Shown here piece by piece: positions 30,482 to 37,974 of a stretch of 64,000 bases of DNA. Where the stretch lies: positions 124,001 through 188,000 of the forward strand of contig NZ_FOCW01000002.1 of assembly GCF_900110225.1 (NCBI RefSeq). Reading direction: 5' to 3'. The translations under genes and the position numbers were made by a program. This stretch comes from Allobrachymonas denitrificans DSM 15123 (GTDB taxonomy: Bacteria > Pseudomonadota > Gammaproteobacteria > Burkholderiales > Burkholderiaceae_C). Positions within the stretch are counted from its first letter, which is position 1. Each line of letters opens with the position of its first letter. The notes beneath the pieces are model-generated. The model saw only the letters and a program-made list of their open reading frames with translations. It searched no databases and was not told where the DNA came from.

Positions 30482-31348
30482 GTGAACGCACCGACTCCGC
30501 TTGAATCCTCCGGCATTGTGCCGCCGGCTCCGCATGTGACCTTGCCACGCTTCGGCCTGCTGCTGGTGGGGGACGAACTGCTTTCCGGCCGCCGAGCTGA
30601 TCAGCATGTGCCCAAGACCATCGAGTTGCTGGCTGCGCGCGGACTGACGCTGTCCTATGTGCACATGGTGGGGGATGCACGGGCGGATATTGCGGCGCAG
30701 TTGCGGAGCAGCTTGGCGAGCGGCGACGTGGTGTTTTCCTGCGGCGGCATCGGTGCCACGCCGGATGACCAGACGCGGCAGGCAGCGGCCGAGGCGGCTG
30801 GCGTGCCGCTGGCCCTGCATCCGCAGGCGGAAGCGCTGATCGGCCAGCGCTTTGCCGAACTGGCTGCGCAAAAGGGTATTCCTTTCGAGCCGGACAGCGC
30901 GGACCATCAGCAGCGCCTGCAGATGGGTGTGTTTCCGCAAGGGGCGCAGATCGTGCCCAATCCCTACAACCGCATTCCGGGCTTTTCGCTCGGGCATGTG
31001 CACTTCTTTCCCGGTTTCCCCGCCATGGCCTGGCCCATGATGGAGTGGACGCTGGATACCTACTACTCCTTCTGGTTCGACCAGCGCGCCTGGGCGGAAA
31101 ATGCCGTGGTGGTGAAGAGCGCTTCCGAGGCCATGCTCACGCCGATGATGGAGGCGCTGGAAGCGCGCTACGCGGGCATCAAGGTGTTCAGCCTGCCGAC
31201 GCTGCAACATCCCGAACATGGGCCGCATATCGATCTGGGCGTGAAGGGCGATCCGGTGCAGGTGGAGCGCGCCTTTGGCGAGATGCTCGACAGCTTGCGC
31301 GCCATGGGCTGTGATCTGGGGCCGGTGCAGCATCCGGTGGCGCGCTAG
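30482..31348 (+). CDS. CinA N-terminal / molybdopterin-binding-like domain protein
   Basis: A 288-residue protein with the MoCF_biosynth (MogA/CinA-N) fold: LLLVGDELLSGRRADQHVPK, SCGGIGATPDDQTRQAAAEA and GFSLGHVHFFPGFP. It lacks the C-terminal nicotinamide-nucleotide amidase domain of full CinA. The family includes ADP-ribose pyrophosphatases and molybdopterin-binding proteins, so activity is uncertain. A GTG start at 30482 is supported by AGGAGA just upstream. Confidence 0.85.
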   Translation: MNAPTPLESSGIVPPAPHVTLPRFGLLLVGDELLSGRRADQHVPKTIELLAARGLTLSYVHMVGDARADIAAQLRSSLASGDVVFSCGGIGATPDDQTRQAAAEAAGVPLALHPQAEALIGQRFAELAAQKGIPFEPDSADHQQRLQMGVFPQGAQIVPNPYNRIPGFSLGHVHFFPGFPAMAWPMMEWTLDTYYSFWFDQRAWAENAVVVKSASEAMLTPMMEALEARYAGIKVFSLPTLQHPEHGPHIDLGVKGDPVQVERAFGEMLDSLRAMGCDLGPVQHPVAR

Positions 31349-31365
31349 GTTCTGGCGACGGCGGG

Positions 31366-31382
31366 TGCACCATTTGTGTGCA
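31366..31382 (+). promoter_or_regulatory. NtrC-binding site (upstream, imperfect) of glnA
   Basis: TGCACCATTTGTGTGCA keeps one full TGCACCA arm and matches the other at 5 of 7 positions. It lies 34 bp, about three helical turns, before a perfect site, as expected for cooperative NtrC enhancers. Confidence 0.65.
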
Positions 31383-31399
31383 AAGGCGTTGAGAGAAAA

Positions 31400-31416
31400 T
31401 GCACCATATTGGTGCA
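31400..31416 (+). promoter_or_regulatory. NtrC-binding site (perfect) of glnA
   Basis: TGCACCATATTGGTGCA is a perfect 7-bp palindrome with a 3-bp centre matching the enteric NtrC consensus. It lies about 215 bp upstream of the sigma-54 promoter, so it is a distal enhancer. The 363-bp gap 31349-31711 holds this site, its neighbour, the sigma-54 promoter and a possible half-site (GGTGCA at 31529-31534), but no gene. Confidence 0.88.
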
Positions 31417-31613
31417 TGATGACCGCGGAGTGGGTCAGGGCGGGCATCAGCCTGACCGGATGGCAATGTGCGGTGAAGAAATATTTGCCCTTGCGCAACA
31501 CCTCACCATCCCCCAAGCGGCTGCATCAGGTGCACAATTCCAGAGGAAGATCGCTCCCGCTCGGATTTGGTTCAGTGGCGTGGAGCATGGATTTTTTCAT
31601 CTGGCTGCAAAGT

Positions 31614-31630
31614 TGGCACGCATCCTGCTT
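31614..31630 (+). promoter_or_regulatory. sigma-54 promoter of glnA
   Basis: TGGCACGCATCCTGCTT matches the -24/-12 consensus TGGCACG-N4-TTGCW, with GG and GC at the right spacing and one mismatch (C for T). Transcription would start near 31640, giving a leader of about 70 bases before the glnA ATG. With the upstream NtrC sites this indicates nitrogen-starvation induction. Confidence 0.85.
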
Positions 31631-31711
31631 GGTCTCAGGACAGACCGGGGAAGCTAGCCTGCGAGCCCAGCCGGACGGCAACATAGATGTAACCCTTTGA
31701 GGAGAACCAGC

Positions 31712-33127
31712 ATGGCAAAGAACGTCGCCGATGTGATGAAGATGGTTGAAGAGAACGAGGTCAAGTTCGTTGACTTCCGTTTCACCGACACGCGTGGCAA
31801 GGAACAGCACGTGACCGTGCCGATCTCCCACTTTGACGAGGAGAAGTTTAACGAAGGCCATGCGTTCGACGGCTCCTCCGTGGCCGGCTGGAAAGGCATC
31901 GAGGCCTCCGATATGCTGCTCATGCCCGACCCCAGCACGGCTAACATCGATCCCTTCTTTGAAGAGACCACGCTGATCCTGAGCTGCGACGTGCTGGAGC
32001 CGGGCGATGGCAAGGCCTATGACCGCGATCCGCGCTCCATCGCCAAGCGTGCCGAAGCCTACCTGAAGGCCTCCGGTCTGGGTGATACCGCCTACTTCGG
32101 CCCGGAACCCGAATTCTTCATCTTCGACAATGTGCGCTGGAGTACCGAACCGGGCAATACCTTCTACGCCATCGACGAATACGAGGCGCCCTGGAACAGC
32201 GGCCGTCAGTTTGAAGGCGGCAACAAGGGTCACCGTCCGACCACCAAGGGTGGCTATTTCCCCGTGCCACCGGTTGACAGCACGCAGGATATGCGTGCCG
32301 AGATGGTGCTGATTCTGGAATCGCTGGGCATTCCGGTCGAGGTGTTCCACCATGAAGTGGCTGGCGCCGGCCAGAACGAGATCGGCACCAAGTTCAGCAC
32401 GCTGGTCGAGCGCGCCGACTGGACGCAGCTGCAGAAGTACGTGATCTGGAACGTGGCCAATGCCTATGGCAAGACCGCGACCTTCATGCCCAAGCCCTAC
32501 CACGGTGACAACGGTTCTGGCATGCACGTGCACCAGTCCGTGTGGAAGGATGGCAAGAACCTGTTCGCCGGCAACGGCTACGCGGGCCTCTCCGATTTCG
32601 CCCTGTACTACATCGGCGGCATCATCAAGCACGCGCGCGCCCTGAATGCCATCACCAACCCCGGTACCAACAGCTACAAGCGCCTGGTGCCGCACTTCGA
32701 GGCTCCGGTCAAACTGGCTTACTCCAGCCGCAACCGTTCTGCTTCCATCCGCATTCCGCACGTGGCCAGCGACAAGGCACGCCGGGTCGAAGCCCGCTTC
32801 CCCGATCCGCTGATGAACCCCTACCTGGGCTTTGCCGCGCTGCTGATGGCGGGTCTGGACGGCGTGGAGAACAAGATCCATCCGGGCGAGGCTGCCACCA
32901 AGGATCTGTACCACCTGCCGCCGGAAGAGGACAAGCTGATCCCGACCGTGTGCCACAGCCTGGATCAGGCGCTGGAAGAGCTGGACAAGGATCGCGCCTT
33001 CCTGACCAAGGGCGGTGTGTTCTCCGACAGCATGCTCGATGCCTACATCGACCTGAAGATGACCGAAGTGAACCGCGTGCGCATCCAGGTGAACCCGGTG
33101 GAATTCGACATGTACTATTCGCTGTGA
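31712..33127 (+). CDS. glnA: type I glutamine synthetase
   Basis: A 471-residue dodecameric enzyme that makes glutamine from glutamate, ammonia and ATP. Motifs include [17 protein letters not shown], the metal site in [10 protein letters not shown], the ATP signature [18 protein letters not shown] and the adenylylation tyrosine in DLYHLPPEE. This makes it a GS-I beta enzyme controlled by GlnE. AGGAGA precedes the ATG at 31712; a longer frame from 31697 is not conserved. A terminator follows, and the nitrogen regulators lie 0.8 kb downstream. Confidence 0.98.
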   Translation: MAKNVADVMKMVEENEVKFVDFRFTDTRGKEQHVTVPISHFDEEKFNEGHAFDGSSVAGWKGIEASDMLLMPDPSTANIDPFFEETTLILSCDVLEPGDGKAYDRDPRSIAKRAEAYLKASGLGDTAYFGPEPEFFIFDNVRWSTEPGNTFYAIDEYEAPWNSGRQFEGGNKGHRPTTKGGYFPVPPVDSTQDMRAEMVLILESLGIPVEVFHHEVAGAGQNEIGTKFSTLVERADWTQLQKYVIWNVANAYGKTATFMPKPYHGDNGSGMHVHQSVWKDGKNLFAGNGYAGLSDFALYYIGGIIKHARALNAITNPGTNSYKRLVPHFEAPVKLAYSSRNRSASIRIPHVASDKARRVEARFPDPLMNPYLGFAALLMAGLDGVENKIHPGEAATKDLYHLPPEEDKLIPTVCHSLDQALEELDKDRAFLTKGGVFSDSMLDAYIDLKMTEVNRVRIQVNPVEFDMYYSL

Positions 33128-33146
33128 TGCAGTGATGAACTCTGGG

Positions 33147-33170
33147 AAAAGCGGCTTTGGCCGCTTTTTT
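33147..33170 (+). terminator. Rho-independent terminator after glnA
   Basis: AAAAGCGGC-TTT-GGCCGCTTTTTT-type hairpin (GCGGC/GCCGC core at 33151-33163) followed by six T residues, about 20 bp after the glnA stop. It separates glnA transcription from the downstream genes. Confidence 0.9.
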
Positions 33171-33201
33171 CATGGCATGTCGCGTGGACTGCGTTACCAT
33201 T

Positions 33202-33230
33202 TTGTCACGAAATTTTCATCAATTTCGAAT
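33202..33230 (+). promoter_or_regulatory. candidate sigma-70 promoter for the periplasmic protein-glnL-glnG unit
   Basis: TTGTCA (33202-33207) and TCGAAT (33225-33230) with 17-bp spacing lie in an unusually AT-rich patch directly after the glnA terminator. The -10 matches only 4 of 6 positions. Confidence 0.45.
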
Positions 33231-33302
33231 ATAGTAATATAGTTCTATTTGATTCCTGCTGCGTATCCGCTTGTCTGGATGCGTGGCGAGTTGGTGTCCT
33301 TC

Positions 33303-33860
33303 ATGGTGAGCCCGCGCATCGTCCGCCTGTCTTTCTCTGCTGTATCTGCCGGTGTGTTTGCCGTCGCGGCTGTGGCCGTGGCTCCGGTGCAGGCATCGGG
33401 CAATGTCTACCGGTGCGGCAACGAGTACACCAACCAGCCGAGTCGCATCCAGCGCGGTGGCTGTGTGATCGTCACCGGCGGGGCGGTGACGGTGGTGCGC
33501 AATGCGGGTCGTGGCAATGCACGGCCTGTGTCCGCGGCAAAGGCGGCTGTTCCACGCAAGGCGGCAGCCAATGTGCAGGCGGTGAGCCTGCCTTCTTCGC
33601 GCCATGTGGTTGCCAGTTCGGTGCAGCGTGCGCGGGATGGTGGCGCCCGCAACATTCTGCAGGCAGAGTTGAACAAGGCCATGCAGCGTTTGGGCGAACT
33701 GCGCCGCGAGTACAACAACGGCGAGCCCGAGCGTCTGGGCAGCGAGGCAAAGAATTATCAGAAATACCTGGATCGCGTGGCCGGTTTGCGCGCCGGCATC
33801 CAGCGTGCTGAAAGCGACATTGCCGGTCTGCAGCGTGAACTGGGTCGCGCCGGCAGCTGA
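33303..33860 (+). CDS. secreted DUF4124-like protein with C-terminal coiled coil
   Basis: About 185 residues. A signal peptide ends near VQASG, and a short DUF4124-like segment follows (NVYRCGNEYTNQPS, with two cysteines counting C-VIV). The middle is low complexity and the C-terminal 65 residues form a charged coiled coil (LNKAMQRLGELRREYNNGEP, then RAGIQRAESDIAGLQRELGR). The role is unknown; a gene like this is often found between glnA and glnL in related bacteria. The start is uncertain: ATG 33279 and 33303 are in frame and neither has a good ribosome-binding site. Confidence 0.75.
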   Translation: MVSPRIVRLSFSAVSAGVFAVAAVAVAPVQASGNVYRCGNEYTNQPSRIQRGGCVIVTGGAVTVVRNAGRGNARPVSAAKAAVPRKAAANVQAVSLPSSRHVVASSVQRARDGGARNILQAELNKAMQRLGELRREYNNGEPERLGSEAKNYQKYLDRVAGLRAGIQRAESDIAGLQRELGRAGS

Positions 33861-33864
33861 GGCC

Positions 33865-33962
33865 CGGCCGTCATGCATTAGCATGACAGCACCATGGCAA
33901 ACGCAGAAGCAGTTCACCGACCAGTTGTTCCGGCTGTCATGCGCTAGCATGCCATCACCATG
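33865..33962 (+). repeat. duplicated 32-bp dyad module before glnL
   Basis: Two 32-bp direct repeats (33865-33896 and 33931-33962) are 27/32 identical with a period of 66 bp. Each contains a palindrome, GTCATGC-ATTA-GCATGAC (perfect) or GTCATGC-GCTA-GCATGCC (one mismatch), and ends in CACCATG exactly 24 bases from the palindrome start. The second ATG is the glnL start; the first opens a 17-codon ORF. Confidence 0.8.
33894..33947 (+). CDS. possible 17-residue leader peptide upstream of glnL
   Basis: ATG at 33894, in the first dyad copy, opens MANAEAVHRPVVPAVMR and stops at a TAG inside the second dyad, 12 bases before the glnL ATG. No Shine-Dalgarno is evident for it or for glnL. It may be a translated leader or a remnant of a duplicated start region. 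Coding status is speculative. Confidence 0.3.
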   Translation: MANAEAVHRPVVPAVMR

Positions 33963-35060
33963 AGCATTCCCGAACCGCTTCCTGCTGCACCGGCAGCGCG
34001 CACGTCTCCCGATGCTGCGTTTGCCGCCTTCGACCGGCTCGCCACGCTGATCGCCGTGGTCGGGGAGGATGCGCGTATCCGCTTTGCCAACACCGCACTG
34101 GAAAACGCCTGGGGGCTGTCGCGCCTGAATCTGCACGGGCTGGCTCTGGATCGCTGCATGGCCGACCCGACCGCGTTCGTGCAGGCGATCCGCGATGCAG
34201 GCAGCGGGGCTTTTTCGGCCTTGCGCTATGACACTCAGTTGCTGCGACCGGGGCAGGAGGCCTTGCCGGTGCATGTGGTGATTGCGCAGGGCGAGCAGCC
34301 GGACCAGGTGGTGATCGAGATGCTGCCGCTGGATACCCAGGCCCGCCACGAACGCGAGGACCGCCTGCTGGCCGAGGCGCAGGCGCACAAGGAACTGGTG
34401 CGCAATCTGGCGCACGAGATCAAGAACCCCTTGGGTGGCCTGCGCGGCGCGGCGCAGCTGCTGGAGATGGAACTGGAGGATCCGGCGCTGAAGGATTACA
34501 CCCAGGTCATCGTGCGCGAGGCGGATCGTCTGCAGGCGCTGGTGGACCGCATGTTGGCACCGCACCGCAGTGCGCCCAAGCGGGAGTGGGTGAATATCCA
34601 CGAGGTCTGCGAGCATGTGCAGCGGCTGGTGCTGGCGGAGTTTCCGTCGGGGTTGACCGTGGTGCGTGATTACGATGCCTCGATTCCGGAGTTTCAGGGC
34701 GATCGGGAACGCTTGATCCAGGCGGTGCTGAATATCGTGCGCAACGCGGCGCAGGCGCTGGTGCCGCAGATGCGCGAAGGCACGGCCTGCATCACCTTGC
34801 GCACGCGGGTCGCGCGGCAGATCACGCTGGGACGGCAGCGGCACAAACTGGCACTGGAATTGCTTGTGATTGACAACGGTCCGGGGATTGCCCCCGGGCT
34901 GCTGGAGCAGGTGTTCTATCCGCTGGTGACGGGCAAGGCCGACGGCACCGGATTGGGGCTGACCCTGGCCCAGTCCTTCGTGCAGCAGCACCAGGGCCTG
35001 ATCGAATGCGAAAGTGCGCCGGGGCATACCGTGTTCCGCGTGACCATTCCACTGGGCTGA
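33960..35060 (+). CDS. glnL: nitrogen regulation sensor kinase NtrB (GlnL)
   Basis: A 366-residue cytoplasmic histidine kinase/phosphatase that sets NtrC phosphorylation under PII control. An N-terminal PAS domain (residues ~25-130, AVVGEDARIRFANTALENAW) precedes the HisKA motif NLAHEIKNPLGGLRGAAQLL, with the phosphorylated histidine in AHEIKNP. The HATPase N box is LNIVRNAAQAL, then DNGPGIAPG and KADGTGLGLTLAQ. There are no membrane segments, as expected. The start region is the second copy of a duplicated dyad without a Shine-Dalgarno. Confidence 0.95.
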   Translation: MSIPEPLPAAPAARTSPDAAFAAFDRLATLIAVVGEDARIRFANTALENAWGLSRLNLHGLALDRCMADPTAFVQAIRDAGSGAFSALRYDTQLLRPGQEALPVHVVIAQGEQPDQVVIEMLPLDTQARHEREDRLLAEAQAHKELVRNLAHEIKNPLGGLRGAAQLLEMELEDPALKDYTQVIVREADRLQALVDRMLAPHRSAPKREWVNIHEVCEHVQRLVLAEFPSGLTVVRDYDASIPEFQGDRERLIQAVLNIVRNAAQALVPQMREGTACITLRTRVARQITLGRQRHKLALELLVIDNGPGIAPGLLEQVFYPLVTGKADGTGLGLTLAQSFVQQHQGLIECESAPGHTVFRVTIPLG

Positions 35061-35092
35061 GCGGCTGCAGCACGCTTCGCTGGCTGTCGGTA

Positions 35093-35109
35093 TGCACCAA
35101 AATGGTGCA
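35093..35109. promoter_or_regulatory. perfect NtrC-binding palindrome between glnL and glnG
   Basis: TGCACCAAAATGGTGCA is identical to the enteric NtrC consensus palindrome. It lies 28-44 bp before the glnG ATG, in the 76-bp gap after glnL. That position suggests NtrC autoregulation by blocking a glnG promoter, or an enhancer acting at a distance. Confidence 0.85.
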
Positions 35110-35136
35110 TACTGGCATTTCAAACAGGATGCTGCC

Positions 35137-36768
35137 ATGAAATCAGTCTGGATTGTCGACGACGACGCCTCCATCCGCTTTGTGCTGGAGCGGGCCTTGC
35201 AGCGCGCGCAGCTGCCTTCCATGTCTTTCGAGAGCCCGGGACAGGTGCTGGCCGCGCTGGAGGATCCGGCAAGCTACGGTGTGCCCGTGGTGCTGGTCAG
35301 CGACATCCGCATGCCGGATGCGGCGGGGCTGTCCGGCCTGGATCTGCTGGCGCGGGTGCAGGGCTCGCATCCGGCGCTGCCGGTGATCGTGATGACGGCG
35401 TTTTCCGATCTGGACAGTGCGGTGTCGGCGTTCCAGGGCGGGGCGTACGAGTATCTGCCCAAGCCCTTTGACGTGCAGAAAGCGGTGGAGCTGATCCGGC
35501 GTGCCGTGGAGCAGGGGCGCGGGGCGGTTGAGGCCGAGCGCGCGGAAGAGCCCGTCGCTTTGCCGCAGGAGATGCTGGGGCAGGCGCCGGCCATGCAGGA
35601 GGTGTTTCGTGCCATCGGGCGGCTGGCGCACAGCGCGGCGACGGTGCTGATCACCGGGGAGAGCGGCACCGGCAAGGAACTGGTAGCGCGGGCGCTGCAC
35701 CGGCATTCTCCACGTGCTGACGGGCCGTTCGTGGCCATCAATACCGCGGCGATTCCGAAGGATCTGCTCGAGAGCGAGCTGTTCGGGCATGAGCGCGGGG
35801 CGTTCACGGGGGCGCAGGCGCAGCGGCGCGGGCGCTTCGAGCAGGCGGAAGGAGGCACGCTGTTCCTGGACGAAATCGGCGATATGCCGCTGGAGCTGCA
35901 GACGCGGCTGCTGCGTGTACTGAGCGACGGGCAGTTCTTCCGCGTCGGGGGACACCAGGCGGTGAAAGCGCGGGTGCGCATCATTGCGGCTACGCATCAG
36001 GATCTGGAAGAGCGCGTACGGGAAGGGGTGTTCCGCGAGGACCTGTTTCACCGGCTAAACGTGATCCGCCTGCGCCTGCCGGCCTTGCGCGAGCGGCGGG
36101 AGGACGTTGTCATGCTGGCGCGCCACTTCCTGCAGCGCAGTGCGCAGCAGCTGGGCATGGAGCCGAAACGGCTGGGCGCGGAAGCTGCGCGGCGACTGAC
36201 GGCGTTCGATTTTCCGGGCAATGTGCGCCAGCTGGAGAACATCTGCCACTGGCTGACGGTGATGGCGCCTTCGCAGCTGGTGGAGCGGCAGGACCTGCCG
36301 GCCGAGGTGCGGGATATGGCGGGCATCGAGGCGGATGCCGGTAATGTGGGGCTGGATTCTGGCGGGTTCCGGCAGCTTGAAGAGGGCGACCTGGCTGCGG
36401 AGGCAGGGGGGACGGGTGTCAGCTGGAGTGGGGAGGCGCAGAGATGGACTGCGGATGTGGTTGCTGCGAAGGGCAGTGACACGTACCCGGCTGTGGGTGG
36501 CCTTGCTGCGGGCCGAGGTGATACCTCTGTGGATTCGTGCCTGCCCGACAGCGATCTCCCGTGGCAGGAGGGCTTGCGTCACCATGCTCGCAGTCTGCTG
36601 ATGGAGGGTCATGGCGGGGTGTGGGACACGCTGATGGCCGAATGCGAACGGGCGCTGATCCTGGCGGCCATGGAGTGGACCGGGCAGCGCCGAATCGAGG
36701 CGGCGCAGCGGCTGGGCATCGGCCGCAATACCATCAGCCGCAAGATGCAGGAGCTGGGGCTGGATTGA
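35137..36768 (+). CDS. glnG: nitrogen response regulator NtrC (GlnG), sigma-54 activator, long linker
   Basis: A 543-residue bacterial enhancer-binding protein. The receiver domain (VWIVDDDASIRFVLER, phosphoaspartate in VSDIRMPD, lysine in LPKPFD) is followed by an AAA+ domain with Walker A GESGTGKE, the sigma-54 contact loop ELFGHERGAFTGA and Walker B LFLDEIGDM. A Fis-type helix-turn-helix lies at the C-terminus (AAQRLGIGRNTISRKMQELG). The linker between AAA+ and the helix-turn-helix (residues ~391-474) is unusually long and rich in Gly, Ala, Asp and Ser; typical NtrC is about 470-510 residues. The ATG at 35137 has CAGGA upstream. Confidence 0.95.
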   Translation: MKSVWIVDDDASIRFVLERALQRAQLPSMSFESPGQVLAALEDPASYGVPVVLVSDIRMPDAAGLSGLDLLARVQGSHPALPVIVMTAFSDLDSAVSAFQGGAYEYLPKPFDVQKAVELIRRAVEQGRGAVEAERAEEPVALPQEMLGQAPAMQEVFRAIGRLAHSAATVLITGESGTGKELVARALHRHSPRADGPFVAINTAAIPKDLLESELFGHERGAFTGAQAQRRGRFEQAEGGTLFLDEIGDMPLELQTRLLRVLSDGQFFRVGGHQAVKARVRIIAATHQDLEERVREGVFREDLFHRLNVIRLRLPALRERREDVVMLARHFLQRSAQQLGMEPKRLGAEAARRLTAFDFPGNVRQLENICHWLTVMAPSQLVERQDLPAEVRDMAGIEADAGNVGLDSGGFRQLEEGDLAAEAGGTGVSWSGEAQRWTADVVAAKGSDTYPAVGGLAAGRGDTSVDSCLPDSDLPWQEGLRHHARSLLMEGHGGVWDTLMAECERALILAAMEWTGQRRIEAAQRLGIGRNTISRKMQELGLD

Positions 36769-36781
36769 CGGGAGGCCGTGT

Positions 36782-37300
36782 ATGTGGGACTTGTCTGTAC
36801 CGTGGTGGGAACTGGTGCTGCGTGCAACAGCGGTGTTTGCCTTTCTGATCCTGCTGCTCAGGGTGACCGGCAAGCGGCAGATCGGGCAGCTCTCGCCCAT
36901 GGATCTGGTGCTGCTGCTGGTGTTGTCAAACGCGGTGCAGAACGCCATGAATGCGGGCGACAACTCGCTGACTGGCGGACTGATTTCGGCGACGGTGCTG
37001 GTCACCCTGAACTGGCTGCTGAACTTCGTCACCTTCCGCAGCAAGAAGCTGGCTGATCTGGTGGAGGGGCGCGCGCAACTGCTGATCCACAACGGGGTGG
37101 TGTACGAGGATGTGCTGGTGGCGGCGAAGATCACGCGGCACGAGCTGAATGCGGCGCTGCGCGGAGGGGGTTACCTGTCGGTGGAGGATGTGCATACGGC
37201 AGTGCTGGAGACCAATGGCAGCATCAGCTTCACGCCACGTATCGCGAAGAAGCAGGAGGCCGAGGGCGGAACCTCCGCCAGTACCTCGTCGCCGGTCTAG
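36782..37300 (+). CDS. DUF421 (YetF-like) membrane protein
   Basis: A 172-residue protein with three N-terminal membrane helices ([52 protein letters not shown]) and a soluble C-terminal domain starting [20 protein letters not shown], the YetF/DUF421 layout. Function is unknown. GGGAGG precedes the ATG at 36782, 13 bp after glnG. Its TAG stop is built into a CTAG shared with the convergent crcB. Confidence 0.88.
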   Translation: MWDLSVPWWELVLRATAVFAFLILLLRVTGKRQIGQLSPMDLVLLLVLSNAVQNAMNAGDNSLTGGLISATVLVTLNWLLNFVTFRSKKLADLVEGRAQLLIHNGVVYEDVLVAAKITRHELNAALRGGGYLSVEDVHTAVLETNGSISFTPRIAKKQEAEGGTSASTSSPV

Positions 37301-37692
37301 CGCCCCAGCCTGACCCACCCTGCGGTGGCCAGGCCCAGCAGGGTCATCAGCAGCGAGCCGGCTACATGGAGGGTGATGGCGCTCGCTGCCATCAGCGTTC
37401 TGCCCTGCTGCAGCAGGGCCACCACCTCTGCCGAGAAGGTGGAGAACGTCGTCAGTCCTCCGAGAAATCCGGTAATCACCAGCAGGCGCCATGCGACAGG
37501 CAAGTCCGGGTAATGCGCAAACCAGGCAATGGCCAGACCAATCAGATAGCCTCCGATGAGGTTGGCGAGCAGCGTGCCGAGAGGGATGGCAGGGAACAGT
37601 GCGTTCAGGCCCAGACCGAGCAGCCAGCGCAACACGGCACCTGCAGAGGCGCCGAGGCAGATGGCGAGGAGGGACTGGAGCAGGGTAGTCAT
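37297..37692 (-). CDS. crcB: fluoride channel CrcB (FluC)
   Basis: A 131-residue, four-helix dual-topology fluoride exporter. Typical motifs are [29 protein letters not shown] and [18 protein letters not shown] (the Phe-box region). No fluoride riboswitch is recognisable upstream. It is convergent with the DUF421 gene, overlapping by four bases. The ATG at 37692 fits family length; the longer frame to 37950 is not conserved. The 282-bp gap 37693-37974 holds no gene I can see. Confidence 0.94.
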   Translation of the reverse strand: MTTLLQSLLAICLGASAGAVLRWLLGLGLNALFPAIPLGTLLANLIGGYLIGLAIAWFAHYPDLPVAWRLLVITGFLGGLTTFSTFSAEVVALLQQGRTLMAASAITLHVAGSLLMTLLGLATAGWVRLGR

Positions 37693-37974
37693 TGAGCAGT
37701 CAAAGGCGATGCGACATGTGTTTTGCTTTCCCTGAATTGTAGGGGTCTCACCCCGGACCGGGCGCCGGGAAGCTGATTCCGGGAGTCCGGGGATCGGTAT
37801 CATGCCGTGTTTTACAGACGCGCTCTGCAGGGGGAGACACCGTGCATTTTTATTACTCTGCACCGTCATCCGGCCTGCCACGGGCACACCCATATATGTC
37901 CATACACACAATCCGCTTACACTAGGATACTCAGCGACACCCCCGCACACGAGTCAACCAGGATCCAGCGCGAC

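Noticed and set aside
37693-37974. Fluoride riboswitch ahead of crcB
   Set aside because: I looked for the GATG...CTGATG-type conserved core and pseudoknot on the minus strand and did not find them.
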